Source of the DNA: DATAZK01 sp963731205
GTDB lineage: Bacteria; Actinomycetota; Actinomycetes; Frankiales; Frankiaceae
DNA: 64,000 nucleotides
NCBI GenBank assembly: GCA_963731205.1
Contig: CAVSUJ010000002.1
Span: forward strand, 62,001-126,000
Direction of reading: 5' to 3'
Part shown: positions 8,749 through 17,158 of the stretch, piece after piece
Layout of the letters: every line of letters begins with the position of its first letter
Numbering within the stretch: the stretch's first letter is position 1
The notes under the pieces: model-generated
Seen by the model: the letters and a program-made list of their open reading frames with translations, nothing else
Database searches by the model: none
Told to the model about the DNA's origin: nothing
Position numbers and translations under genes: made by a program

Positions 8749-9601
8749 GTGCTCACCGAACTTTCCGACAAGGTGGCTGTCGTGACGGGTGCCGCCAGCG
8801 GCATCGGCCGCGGTCTCGTTCAGCGGTGCGCGCAGTCCGGCATGCGCGTCGTCGCAGCTGATGTCGAAGCCGACGCACTCGAGGAGACGGTCGCGTCTGC
8901 GGGCGGCTCTTCGGTGGCCGGGTCTTCGGTGATCGGCGTCCTCACCGATGTGAGCGACGGCGCCGCGGTCGAGGCACTGGCCGCTCGGGCGTACGACACC
9001 TTCGGCGCCGTGCACCTGCTGTGCAACAACGCGGGAGTCTTTCAGGCCGGCGTGCTCTGGGAGCGCACCGTCGCCGACTGGGAGTGGGTCCTCGGCGTGA
9101 ACGTGTGGGGAATCATCCATGGAATCAGGGCATTCGTGCCGCGCATGATCGCCGCCGGTGAGGTCGGCCACGTCGTCAACACCTCCTCCCTGGCCGGTGT
9201 GGTGAGCAACGCCTACAGCGGCCCGTACACCACGTCGAAGTTCGCCGCGCTCGGGTTGACCGAGTGCCTGGCACACGACCTGGCCGCCGCGAACGCCCAG
9301 ATCGGCGCGTCCGTCCTGATCCCCGGTGCGGTCAACACTCGTATCGCGGAATCCACCCGCAACCGCCCGTCAGCATTTGCCGATGGCGCTCGGCGCACCC
9401 GATGCAGCCTTCGTCGACCAGATGCTCGCCAAGCAGAGCGAGACCGGCGCCGACCCGCTCGACGTCGCCGATCTCGTGCTCGACGCCGTCCGCACCGGTC
9501 AATTCCTCATCCCGACCAGTCCGGGGTACAGCAAGCAGATCAGCCACCGCGCCGAGGCGTTGCTCGAGATGAAGGCGCCGCACGGGTTGCCGTTCGACTG
9601 A
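8749..9601 (+). pseudogene. SDR family oxidoreductase, interrupted by a single-base frameshift
   Basis: From a GTG at 8749 (GGAGG at 8740-8744) the frame encodes TGAASGIG at 13-20, CNNAG and YTTSK, through IPGAVNTRIAESTRNRPS. It then goes out of frame near 9361-9380. The rest of the SDR continues one base later as LPMALGAPDAAFVDQMLAKQ to a stop at 9601. The total of 853 nt is 3n+1, so one extra base (or two missing) explains it; removing one base near 9370 gives a continuous 283-residue SDR. The ATG at 8707 is a second possible start. This could be a genuine pseudogene or a sequencing error. Confidence 0.75.
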
Positions 9602-9728
9602 GCCGCCCCTGGTCTTGGCCGACCCGTCCCGTCGCCTGCCGCCCGAGCGTCAGTGTTTGCGCGTCATATATGACGCCGGTTCGCTGGCGCTCGCCGCCGC
9701 CGGCGCCCCGCCGCCGCGCGCCCCATTA

Positions 9729-9885
9729 CCTGGCGCCACCAAATCAGGGTGCTCAGGCACCCGCAAACCCTGGCGCCACCAAATCAGCGGCCGCCCACCA
9801 CCCAGCGCCACCAAATCAGGGTGCTCCAGCACCCGCAAACCCTGGCGCCACCAAATCAGGGGGCGCCAGGAAATCAGGGGGCGCC
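9729..9885. repeat. Cluster of TGGCGCCACCAAATC interspersed repeats
   Basis: The core GCGCCACCAAATCAG occurs four times (near 9729, 9770, 9804 and 9842), most copies preceded by CCTG. Between copies are perfect hairpins GGGTGC-tcag-GCACCC (9747-9762) and GGGTGCT-cc-AGCACCC (9819-9834). A reduced GGGGGCGCC-AGGAAATCAG unit follows. The same core recurs in three units at 56305-56503. Units are irregularly spaced, unlike CRISPR repeats. It resembles a REP/BIME-type non-coding element. Confidence 0.8.
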
Positions 9886-9938
9886 GACCAGCCCGCGGAA
9901 GTACGCGGTCCGCCCACGACGGCGACGCCCAGTTGTAT

Positions 9939-9953
9939 CGGGAACCGTTTTCA
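9939..9953. promoter_or_regulatory. Possible degenerate Zur box upstream of znuA
   Basis: The 15-mer CGGGAACCGTTTTCA matches the actinobacterial Zur consensus TGAAAATGATTTTCA at 9 of 15 positions by eye; the right half TTTTCA is exact and the left half is poor. It ends 15 nt before the GTG start of znuA, where a repressor site would block transcription or initiation. Its location before a zinc importer is the main argument. Confidence 0.35.
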
Positions 9954-9968
9954 TTTAGCCTTCAGGCG

Positions 9969-10883
9969 GTGCGCAGCCGACCCGTCCTCGTCGGGCTTGT
10001 CGGCGCACTGATGGCGACAGTCGTGGCGCTCGTGGGTTGCGCGAGGTCCTCAGCACAACGGACCGGTCCGGTGGTGGGCCGGACGCTCAGGGTTGTCGCG
10101 GCGGAGAACTTCTGGGGCAGTATCGCCCAGCAGGTGGGCGGGAGCGCAGCCAGCGTCACCTCCATCATCACCAATCCTGCTGCGGATCCGCATGACTACG
10201 AGCCGACCCCGGCCGACGCGCGAGCCATGGCCGGCGCCGACCTGGTGATCGTCAACGGCGTGGGCTACGACCCATGGGCCACCACCCTGCTGGCCGCTTC
10301 CCCCGGGCCGATCGTGCTGAACGTCGGCGACCTCATCGGGGCGAAGGACGGCGACAACCCACACTTCTGGTACAACCCCGCCTACGTTCACACCTTCATC
10401 ACAGCGCTGACGCGAGACCTCGAAAAGCTCGATCCCGCCGCGGGTTTCGCGCGTGAGGGCCGGCATTTCGAGTCCGTTGCGCTGAACCAGTACGACGGCC
10501 TCATCGCCGACATCAAGCGGCATTACGCGGGCACCGAGGTCGGCGCGTCGGAGTCCATCTTCGCGATGCTCGCGCCCGCGCTCGGCCTGGATCTCGTGAC
10601 GCCGCCGACCTTCCTGCGCGCGATCTCCGAAGGCGGTGATGTCTCCGCTGCCGACAAGCGCACCATCGACCGCCAGATCGCGTCGCGACAGATCCGGATC
10701 TACGTCTACAACAGCCAGAACGCGACCCCTGACGTGCAAGCGCAGCTCGATCAGTGCCGGGCCGAAGACATCCCGGTCGCGAGCATCACCGAGACCATGA
10801 CGCCAGCCGGCACCACCTACCAGCAATGGCAGTCAACCCAGCTCCGCGGGATCGAAGCAGCGCTGGAAAAGGCCACCACATGA
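9969..10883 (+). CDS. znuA: Zinc ABC transporter substrate-binding lipoprotein (ZnuA/TroA family)
   Basis: A 304-residue cluster A-I metal-binding protein. The GTG at 9969 gives a lipoprotein signal peptide ending in the lipobox LVGC (Cys24). Metal-ligand regions include NPAADPHDYEPTPADARAM and GDNPHFWYNPAYV. It lacks the long His/Asp-rich loop of Gram-negative ZnuA. Its stop overlaps the znuC start (ATGA), so it heads a four-gene operon. Zinc is favoured over manganese by the two-permease operon and the Zur fragment in the window; the sequence alone does not decide it. Confidence 0.85.
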   Translation: MRSRPVLVGLVGALMATVVALVGCARSSAQRTGPVVGRTLRVVAAENFWGSIAQQVGGSAASVTSIITNPAADPHDYEPTPADARAMAGADLVIVNGVGYDPWATTLLAASPGPIVLNVGDLIGAKDGDNPHFWYNPAYVHTFITALTRDLEKLDPAAGFAREGRHFESVALNQYDGLIADIKRHYAGTEVGASESIFAMLAPALGLDLVTPPTFLRAISEGGDVSAADKRTIDRQIASRQIRIYVYNSQNATPDVQAQLDQCRAEDIPVASITETMTPAGTTYQQWQSTQLRGIEAALEKATT

Positions 10884-11719
10884 GCGCCCGCAGCCCAGCG
10901 CCGGCAGTGAGTTTTCACGATGCCGCGGTCACCGTCGGAGGCCGGGTCATCTGGAGCGGGGTAAATCTCAGCGTCGCGCCCGGAGAATTCGTCGCGATCC
11001 TCGGGCCGAACGGCGCCGGCAAATCGACGCTCATCAAAGCCGCGCTCGGGCTGCTGCCACTTTCTGCCGGCAGCGCTCGCATCCTCGGCCGGCCACCCGG
11101 AGAGGCCAGCAGCGACATCGGCTACCTTCCCCAGCGGCGCAGCTTCGACTCGAGCCTGCGCATGCGGGGGGTCGACATCGTCCGGCTCGGCTTGGATGGC
11201 GCGCGCTGGGGTTTCCCCTTGCTGCAAAGAAGGACCTCGCAGCGAGCGGCGCAGGCGCGGGTCGCCGAACTCGTCGAGCTTGTCGGTGCGAAGGCCTACG
11301 CGAATCGACCCATCGGGGAGCTCTCCGGCGGAGAGCAGCAACGCCTCCTCATCGCGCAGGCGCTCGCCCACCGGCCCGAACTGCTCCTGCTCGACGAGCC
11401 GCTCGACAGCCTCGATCTCACGACACAGGCGGCCGTCGCGGCGCTCATCAGCGATATCTGCGAGCGCGAACACGTGACGGTGATGATCGTCGCCCACGAC
11501 GTGAACCCGATCCTGAGCGACCTGGACCGCGTCATCTACGTCGCCCAGGGCAGCGCGGTGCAGGGTGCGCCGGAAGAGGTCATCAAGAGCGAGACCCTCA
11601 GCCGGCTGTACGGCACGAACATCGAGGTGTTGACGACGTCGAGTGGTGCGCTGGTCGTCGTGGGCCAGCCCGACACCGGCGTCGCGCATCACCATCACGC
11701 CGGCGGCGGGCACCCGTGA
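10880..11719 (+). CDS. znuC: Zinc ABC transporter ATP-binding protein
   Basis: A 279-residue ABC ATPase. The Walker A is GPNGAGKST, the Q-loop GYLPQR, the signature LSGGEQQRLLIAQAL, Walker B LLLLDEPLDSLD and the switch VAHDVN. The C-terminus ends with a short His cluster (HHHHAGGGHP) that may bind metal. Start ATG at 10880 overlaps znuA by 4 bp, and its stop overlaps the next permease start. It powers import through the two downstream permeases. Confidence 0.93.
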   Translation: MSARSPAPAVSFHDAAVTVGGRVIWSGVNLSVAPGEFVAILGPNGAGKSTLIKAALGLLPLSAGSARILGRPPGEASSDIGYLPQRRSFDSSLRMRGVDIVRLGLDGARWGFPLLQRRTSQRAAQARVAELVELVGAKAYANRPIGELSGGEQQRLLIAQALAHRPELLLLDEPLDSLDLTTQAAVAALISDICEREHVTVMIVAHDVNPILSDLDRVIYVAQGSAVQGAPEEVIKSETLSRLYGTNIEVLTTSSGALVVVGQPDTGVAHHHHAGGGHP

Positions 11720-12609
11720 CGAGCGAGCCGCGCCTGTCCTGGAACGTCGTCGCCGACGTCCGGCACCTGCTTGCTTTTCCCTTCATGCAGAACGCGCTGC
11801 TGGCCGGCACGATCGTCGCGATCCTCGCGGCGGTCATCGGCTGGTACATGGTGCTACGAGGGCAGTCCTTCGCCGGCCACACCATGTCGATCGTCGGTTT
11901 TCCGGGAGCGGCGGGCGCCGTCTGGCTCGGATTGTCCGCAGCCACGGGCTATTTCGCGTTCTGCATCGCCGCGGCCCTGATCCTGGCAGCGGTCCCTCGG
12001 TCAGGTCGGGCACGCCGGGAGGAGTCGTCGGTCATCGGGGTGCTGCAGGCCTTCGCGCTGGCGCTGGGCCTGCTTTTCGTCAGCCTTTTCAAGGGTTTCC
12101 TCGGGGGTGTCAATGCACTGCTGTTCGGCAGCTTTCTCGGCATCACCAATTCCCAGGTGATCACGCTGCTCGTGCTGGCCATCGCGGCGCTCGCGGTGCT
12201 GGCCCTGATCGGCCGACCGCTGATCTTCGCGTCGGTGGACGCCGACGTCGCGGGTGCGCGCGGTGTCCCGACCCGGCTGCTGTCGACGGCCTTCCTGCTG
12301 CTGCTCGCCGTGACGACGGCGGAGGTCAGCCAGCTCACCGGCGCTCTCCTGGTCTTCGCTCTGCTGGTGATGCCTGCTGCCGCGGCCCAGCGGCTCACCT
12401 CCAACCCACAGCGATCGTTGGGCTTCGCCGTCGTCATCGGTGTGGTGGTGACGTGGCTCGGTCTCGGGGTGGCGTACTTCTCGGCCTACCCCATCGGCTT
12501 CTACATCACCTCATTCGGCTTCGGCGCGTACGTGCTCGCCGCGGCCGTTCATGCCGGACGCACGTGGCGCGGCCACCGGATGGGCACCGCCCTTCAGGCC
12601 GCAGGATGA
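11716..12609 (+). CDS. znuB: Zinc/manganese ABC transporter permease (first of two)
   Basis: A 297-residue ABC-3 family permease with about eight membrane segments. It opens with FPFMQNALLAGTIVAILAAVIGWYMVLRGQSFAGHT, the family signature. ASVDADVAGARGVPTRLL and LLAVTTAEVSQLTGALLVFALLVMPAAAAQ are the conserved coupling and membrane blocks. GTG start overlaps the znuC stop (GTGA); the end overlaps the second permease (ATGA). Having two different permeases suggests a heterodimeric channel. Confidence 0.9.
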   Translation: MTSEPRLSWNVVADVRHLLAFPFMQNALLAGTIVAILAAVIGWYMVLRGQSFAGHTMSIVGFPGAAGAVWLGLSAATGYFAFCIAAALILAAVPRSGRARREESSVIGVLQAFALALGLLFVSLFKGFLGGVNALLFGSFLGITNSQVITLLVLAIAALAVLALIGRPLIFASVDADVAGARGVPTRLLSTAFLLLLAVTTAEVSQLTGALLVFALLVMPAAAAQRLTSNPQRSLGFAVVIGVVVTWLGLGVAYFSAYPIGFYITSFGFGAYVLAAAVHAGRTWRGHRMGTALQAAG

Positions 12610-13478
12610 ATCCCTTCGCCGGCATCGGCCACATGCTCTCCGAGCCGTTCATCGCGCATGCGTTGCTGGCCGGAACCTTCGTTGCCCTTGCGTCAGGGCT
12701 GGTGGGCTTCTTCGTCGTCCTGCGCCGCCAGGTCTTCGCCGGCGACGCGCTCTCGCACGTCGCGTTCACCGGCGCGGTAGCGGCGTTGGCGATCGGGGTC
12801 GATCTGCGAGTGGGCCTGTTCGCCGCGTGCGTCGGCTTCGCCGTAGCTCTTGCAGCTCTCGGCCGCACAGGTACGACGGGGCGCGCCGACGACGTCGTCA
12901 TCGGCAGCAGCTTCGCCTGGATCCTCGGCCTGGGTGTGCTTTTCCTGACCCTCTACACGACCTCCCGAAGCGCCGGGGGCGACGGCAAGGCAGGCGTCAG
13001 CGTGCTCTTCGGTTCGATCTTCGGCCTCTCGGCGAGCGAGGCCTACGTCGCTGCAGGCATCGGTCTTGGGGTCACCGTCGCGGTACTCGCGATCGCGCGA
13101 CCGCTGCTGTTCGCCTCGGTCGACGAGCCGGTGGCCGCGGCCCGGGGGATCCCGGTGAGATTGCTCGCGACGGGGTTCCTCGTGCTGCTCGGCGTCACGG
13201 CTGCGGAGGCCACCCAGGCCGTCGGATCCCTGCTGTTGCTGGGATTGTTGGCCGCTCCGGCCGGTGCGGCGATCCGGTTGACCGACCGGCCGTTTCGGGC
13301 GCTCGGCCTTTCCGCCGGCTTCGCGGTCGGCTCGATCTGGCTCGGCCTGGCACTTGCCTACGCGGCTCCCGCACTGCCCCCGAGCTTCGCCATCATGGCG
13401 GTGGCGACGGCGATTTTCCTGGCCTCGTACGCGGTCAGTGCACCACGCGCGTGGCGGGGTCGGCGGGTAGCTGCGTAG
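12606..13478 (+). CDS. Zinc/manganese ABC transporter permease (second of two)
   Basis: A 290-residue ABC-3 permease paralogous to the preceding gene: EPFIAHALLAGTFVALASGLVGFFVVLRRQVFAGDALSHVAF at the N-terminus, ASVDEPVAAARGIPVRLL in the middle and TAAEATQAVGSLLLLGLLAAPAGAA near the end. The ATG overlaps the previous stop by 4 bp. The 3' end runs 44 bp into the convergent FetB-like gene. It likely pairs with the first permease. Confidence 0.9.
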   Translation: MNPFAGIGHMLSEPFIAHALLAGTFVALASGLVGFFVVLRRQVFAGDALSHVAFTGAVAALAIGVDLRVGLFAACVGFAVALAALGRTGTTGRADDVVIGSSFAWILGLGVLFLTLYTTSRSAGGDGKAGVSVLFGSIFGLSASEAYVAAGIGLGVTVAVLAIARPLLFASVDEPVAAARGIPVRLLATGFLVLLGVTAAEATQAVGSLLLLGLLAAPAGAAIRLTDRPFRALGLSAGFAVGSIWLGLALAYAAPALPPSFAIMAVATAIFLASYAVSAPRAWRGRRVAA

Positions 13479-14202
13479 GCGCGCCGAGCAGGTGCACGAT
13501 CAGCGTCGCGACGACCGACTGCGACGCGAGGATCGCGGCCAGCACGACCAGCTGGAAACGCGCGGCCTGGGTGGGGTCGGCGCCGCCGAGCAGAGCTCCG
13601 ATGAAAGCGCCGGGCAGCGTCACCAGTCCCGTCGTGCGCGTCTGGTCCAGCAGGGGCACGAGCGCCTCGCCGGCGGCTGTCCGGGCGATGTCGCGAACGG
13701 CTTGCCGCGGGGTGGCCCCGAGCGCGAGCCAGCCTTCGACCTCCTCACGCCGCGAGATCATTCCGGTCAGCAAGTGACGGCCGGCAAGCGTCGCACCGGT
13801 CATGGTGTTGCCGATGACGATCCCCGACAGGGCGATGATGTAGCGCGCGTTGAAGGGCAGCACGTCGAGGGCGAACACGGTCACGAGCGAGACACCCGTC
13901 CCGGCCACGCAGCAGAGGGTGACGGTCCGCACGACCTGGCCGAGGGCCTTCAACCGGTTTGCAGCGGTCCAGCTCGCCGTGCCGAGCATCACCAGCAACG
14001 CGATGGCCACGGTCGGCGGCGCGGTGAGGACCCCACGCAGGGCCAGCCCGACGAGCGCCAGTTGAACCCCGCCGCGCACGATAGCGACCAGCGGCGCCCA
14101 GCCGAGCCGGACCGTGGCCACCCGCAGCACCGCATACGTGATCGCGAGCAGCACGGCCACCCCGATGACGGCCCGGACGATCTCAGCCGTCGTGATCGTC
14201 AC
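13435..14202 (-). CDS. FetB/YbbM-family (UPF0014) ABC transporter permease
   Basis: A 255-residue membrane protein with about six to seven hydrophobic segments. The family blocks are IVIGNTMTGATLAGRHL, REEVEGWLALGATPRQA, PLLDQTRTTGLVTLPGAFIGALLGGADP and ARFQLVVLAAIL. In Escherichia coli FetB pairs with the ATPase FetA as an iron exporter. No FetA-like ATPase is adjacent here, so its partner must lie elsewhere. GTG start. The overlap with the zinc permease is tail-to-tail and probably has no functional meaning. Confidence 0.85.
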   Translation of the reverse strand: MTITTAEIVRAVIGVAVLLAITYAVLRVATVRLGWAPLVAIVRGGVQLALVGLALRGVLTAPPTVAIALLVMLGTASWTAANRLKALGQVVRTVTLCCVAGTGVSLVTVFALDVLPFNARYIIALSGIVIGNTMTGATLAGRHLLTGMISRREEVEGWLALGATPRQAVRDIARTAAGEALVPLLDQTRTTGLVTLPGAFIGALLGGADPTQAARFQLVVLAAILASQSVVATLIVHLLGAPTQLPADPATRVVH

Positions 14203-14235
14203 GGCGCGACCGTATCCCCCGCGAATGAAGAAACG

Positions 14236-15771
14236 TCAGCCGCGGACCGGCAGCCTCCGCGGGTGTGAAGCGGCGGGGTGAACGACGCGAGCCGACTCGT
14301 AATGCACGGCCTGGGACTTGCCGCGCCGCTTGCCCGTGTACATCGCGGCGTCGGCGCGCTGCAGGAGTTCATCGGCATCGATCGGCTCGTCGGCGGCGCG
14401 AAGCTCGGCGATGCCGATGCTGGCGCGGACCAGCTGCGGCGCCCCCTCCAACGTGAACGGCTCTTCCAACCCGGCCATCACACGCTCGGAAAGTGCGCTG
14501 CCGTCGACGATCCGGTCGGTGCCGACCTCCCCGAGGATGGCGAATTCGTCGCCGCCGAGACGCGCGACGGTGTCGCCGGTCCGGGTCGCGCTGCGGAGCC
14601 GATAGGCGAGCTGGCGCAGCACCTCGTCGCCGGCGGCATGCCCCAACGTGTCATTGATCGACTTGAAATCGTCGAGGTCGACGATGAGCAACGTCAGTGG
14701 CCGCCGGGCCCGGCGATGCAATTCCAGCGCGTGGTTGAGCCGGTCCTGAAAGAGCGCCCGGTTGGCCAGGCCCGTCAGCTGATCGTGAAACGCCTGATGG
14801 CGTACCGCCGTGGTCAGCCGCCGGTTCTCGTCGAGGATGAGCATCTGGCGGATCATCAGGATCAGCACGACCAGCGCCGCGGCCAGCAGCGAGATGTCGT
14901 CGTGGTGCGTGGAACGCACCCGATAGGTCGTGATGACGAGGGCCAGCAGAGCGGGCACGTACGGCAGCAATAGTGCCGCCCGCGAGGTGACCTCGGAGTG
15001 GCGCGGCTCGTACTCCGGTTCCGGTACGGCGGCGGCGAAGGCGAGCAGCAGGAAGCCGATCACCCAGCCGGCGTCGACGAGATTGCCGGTCTGGTACTGC
15101 CCGGTCGCCGTGAAGTAGGCGAAGCCGCTGTCGCCCACCGACAGGGCGGCAAAACCGGCGGCCAGCAAAGAAAGTCCGTGCCGGGCGTCGGGCCGGGCAT
15201 GCGCGACGACGACGAGCGTGAGCGTCATCAGCAGCAGATCGCCGATCGGGTACGCCATCGAGACGACGGCCGCGAACGTGGAGTCGGCGCCGGCGGCATA
15301 CACGTGGCCTAGAGCGGTGACCCACGTCAGCACAAAGAGGGAGGCCGCCACGAGCAACCCGTCCAGCAGCGCGCGGCTGCGGCGATGGCGTCCGAAACCG
15401 AAGCTGCGGCGCACGAGCAGTCCCACGAGAGCAAGGCCGGTGAACGACAGGAATCCGGCGTCGGCCAGCGACGGGAACGGCGTCTCGCGATGGCCGATCA
15501 GCTCGTAGTAGGACCAGACGCCCTGCCCCGCAGCCCAGCAGCCGGCGCCGGCCCCGATGAACGCCCACGACAGCCCGGCCCGGCCTGTCGCCCGCCTCGC
15601 ACGCCGCAGACCACAGGCCGACGCGATGGCCGCCGAGGCCAGCTCACCGAGGTCGTCAACGTCCTTGCGAACGCGCGCCCCGCCCCACTTCAGATGCAGT
15701 TCGAGCGCGAAGAACGCGACGGCGAGCAGGGCAATGCCGGCTGCTGCCAGCAACCTCGCCCTGCCTCGCAT
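14236..15771 (-). CDS. Membrane-anchored diguanylate cyclase (GGDEF)
   Basis: A 511-residue protein. Residues 1-300 contain about nine hydrophobic segments forming an uncharacterised membrane sensor region. Residues 330-490 are a GGDEF domain with DQLTGLANRALFQDRL, VDLDDFKSINDTLGHAAGDEVL and the intact active site RLGGDEF. RTGD five residues before GGDEF fits the inhibitory I-site. It should make cyclic di-GMP in response to an unknown membrane cue. No EAL domain is present. The upstream region, shared with the divergent flavoenzyme, contains a strong DosR-like palindrome. Confidence 0.92.
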   Translation of the reverse strand: MRGRARLLAAAGIALLAVAFFALELHLKWGGARVRKDVDDLGELASAAIASACGLRRARRATGRAGLSWAFIGAGAGCWAAGQGVWSYYELIGHRETPFPSLADAGFLSFTGLALVGLLVRRSFGFGRHRRSRALLDGLLVAASLFVLTWVTALGHVYAAGADSTFAAVVSMAYPIGDLLLMTLTLVVVAHARPDARHGLSLLAAGFAALSVGDSGFAYFTATGQYQTGNLVDAGWVIGFLLLAFAAAVPEPEYEPRHSEVTSRAALLLPYVPALLALVITTYRVRSTHHDDISLLAAALVVLILMIRQMLILDENRRLTTAVRHQAFHDQLTGLANRALFQDRLNHALELHRRARRPLTLLIVDLDDFKSINDTLGHAAGDEVLRQLAYRLRSATRTGDTVARLGGDEFAILGEVGTDRIVDGSALSERVMAGLEEPFTLEGAPQLVRASIGIAELRAADEPIDADELLQRADAAMYTGKRRGKSQAVHYESARVVHPAASHPRRLPVRG

Positions 15772-15835
15772 CCCAGCCCCCTGATTCGCCGTATCGATGT
15801 GTCATCGGGTCGGCGGGTGCGGCACAGGTCCCCCT

Positions 15836-15855
15836 TTCGGGTCATTAGTCCCGCT
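15836..15855. promoter_or_regulatory. DosR/DevR-like box between GGDEF gene and flavoenzyme gene
   Basis: TTCGGGTCATTAGTCCCGCT matches the mycobacterial DosR consensus TTSGGGACTWWAGTCCCSAA at 16 of 20 positions by hand count, including GGG on the left and the complete AGTCCC half-site. It is almost centred between the divergent starts (64 nt from 15771 and 61 nt from 15917). A GGTCCC half-site-like sequence lies just upstream. In mycobacteria DosR controls the hypoxia/NO dormancy response; no dosR gene is visible in this window. Confidence 0.45.
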
Positions 15856-15916
15856 TGAACTGCACTTTCGGGCCACCATGTTCGGCGGAGGCGTCGCTGG
15901 TGGCAGGCTGAATGCT

Positions 15917-17074
15917 GTGACGGGACCCTTTTCAGACTTCCAGAACGAGATCTATCTCAAGGGCCTGTTCGGCGAGCAGCCCGCACTGCCGTTCGACTGG
16001 CGGGAGCTGCGCGACGCGGCCCTTTCCGTGATGACCGAGCAGGCGATCGGCTACGTCGAGGGCGGGTCAGGGGCAGAGGACACCGTGGCAGCAAACCGGG
16101 CGGCATTCCAGCGCTGGAGGCTGGTGCCGCGGATGCTGCGCGGCGTCCCCGCCGCCCGTTCACATGAGACGAATGTGCTGGGCACGGCGATGCCGGCGCC
16201 GGTGATGCTCGCGCCGGTCGGCGTGCTGTCGATCGTGCATCCGGACGCCGAGCCGGCGGTCGCCCGTGCCGCTGGACGGCTCGGGGTGCCGTTCATCGTG
16301 TCCACCGCCTCCTCGACCCCGATGGAGGAGGTCGCGGCGGCGGGCACCGGACCCAAGTGGTATCAGCTCTACTGGCCGACGGAGCGCGAGCTCGCCGCGT
16401 CATTCGTGGCCCGCGCGGAAGCGGCCGGATTCCAGGCGATCGTCGTCACGCTGGACACCTGGCAGCTGGGCTGGCGGCCGCGGGATCTGAAGACCGCGTA
16501 CCTACCCTTCCTGCAGTCGATCGGTATCGCCAATTACCTCAGCGATCCGGTGTTCACCGCGGATCTGGACCAGGCCGATCCCAATGCAGCGGTGCTGAAA
16601 TTCGTCCGGGTGTTCAACAACCCGACGCTCACCTGGGCCGACCTCGAGTGGCTGCGCGAGATCACGTCGCTTCCGATCGTGTTGAAGGGCATCCAGCATC
16701 CTGACGACATGCGCCGGGCGGCCGACGCCGGCGTCCAGGGCGTGATCTGCAGCAATCACGGCGGACGCCAGGTCGACGGCGCCGTGGCCTCGCTCGAGGC
16801 ACTCCCCGGAATCGTCGCGGCCGCCAACGGCCTGCAGGTCCTTTTCGACAGCGGGATCCGTACCGGTGCCGACATCGCCAAAGCCCTCGCGCTGGGTGCG
16901 AGTGCCGTGCTCATCGGGCGCCCTTACGTGCACGGACTGGCCGTCGCGGGCGAAGACGGCGTGCATCACGTGCTCCGCAGCATCCTCGCCGACCTCGACC
17001 TGCAGGTCGGGCTGGCGGGATATGCGTCGGTCTCGGAGCTGACGCCGGAAGCCCTCGTACGCAGCAGCGACTGA
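15917..17074 (+). CDS. FMN-dependent alpha-hydroxy-acid oxidising enzyme (lactate 2-monooxygenase-like)
   Basis: A 385-residue TIM-barrel flavoenzyme of the lactate oxidase/glycolate oxidase family. From the GTG at 15917 it begins TGPFSDFQNEIYLKGL, closely like lactate 2-monooxygenases. Key segments are YVEGGSGAEDT, STASSTPMEEVAAA, WYQLYWP, VLKGIQHPDDM, the catalytic His in ICSNHGGRQVDG and the phosphate site DSGIRTGADIAKALALGA. An upstream in-frame ATG at 15878 would add 13 unlikely residues. It oxidises a 2-hydroxy acid; whether it releases peroxide or decarboxylates cannot be read here. Confidence 0.85.
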   Translation: MTGPFSDFQNEIYLKGLFGEQPALPFDWRELRDAALSVMTEQAIGYVEGGSGAEDTVAANRAAFQRWRLVPRMLRGVPAARSHETNVLGTAMPAPVMLAPVGVLSIVHPDAEPAVARAAGRLGVPFIVSTASSTPMEEVAAAGTGPKWYQLYWPTERELAASFVARAEAAGFQAIVVTLDTWQLGWRPRDLKTAYLPFLQSIGIANYLSDPVFTADLDQADPNAAVLKFVRVFNNPTLTWADLEWLREITSLPIVLKGIQHPDDMRRAADAGVQGVICSNHGGRQVDGAVASLEALPGIVAAANGLQVLFDSGIRTGADIAKALALGASAVLIGRPYVHGLAVAGEDGVHHVLRSILADLDLQVGLAGYASVSELTPEALVRSSD

Positions 17075-17158
17075 CCGCCGGATGGACGTCTGAGCAACGC
17101 GACCTGACACCCGCGCGCCGCTTCGCCTCGCCGCGCTTTCTGGTGTTAGGTCCGTGTC

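Larger units (their letters stand above)
9602..9968. other. Gene-free stretch upstream of znuA
   Basis: These 367 bases separate the broken SDR from znuA. An open frame runs through it, but the reading is low-complexity (repeated APPNQGA-like peptide) and reflects the DNA repeats at 9729-9885, not a protein. The last 30 bases hold a degenerate Zur-like palindrome and the znuA start region. Nothing else is recognisable. Confidence 0.6.

Noticed and set aside
9729..9885. CRISPR array
   Set aside because: Direct repeats are present, but spacing is irregular, copies diverge, units contain hairpins, the same core occurs at 56.3 kb, and no cas genes are nearby.
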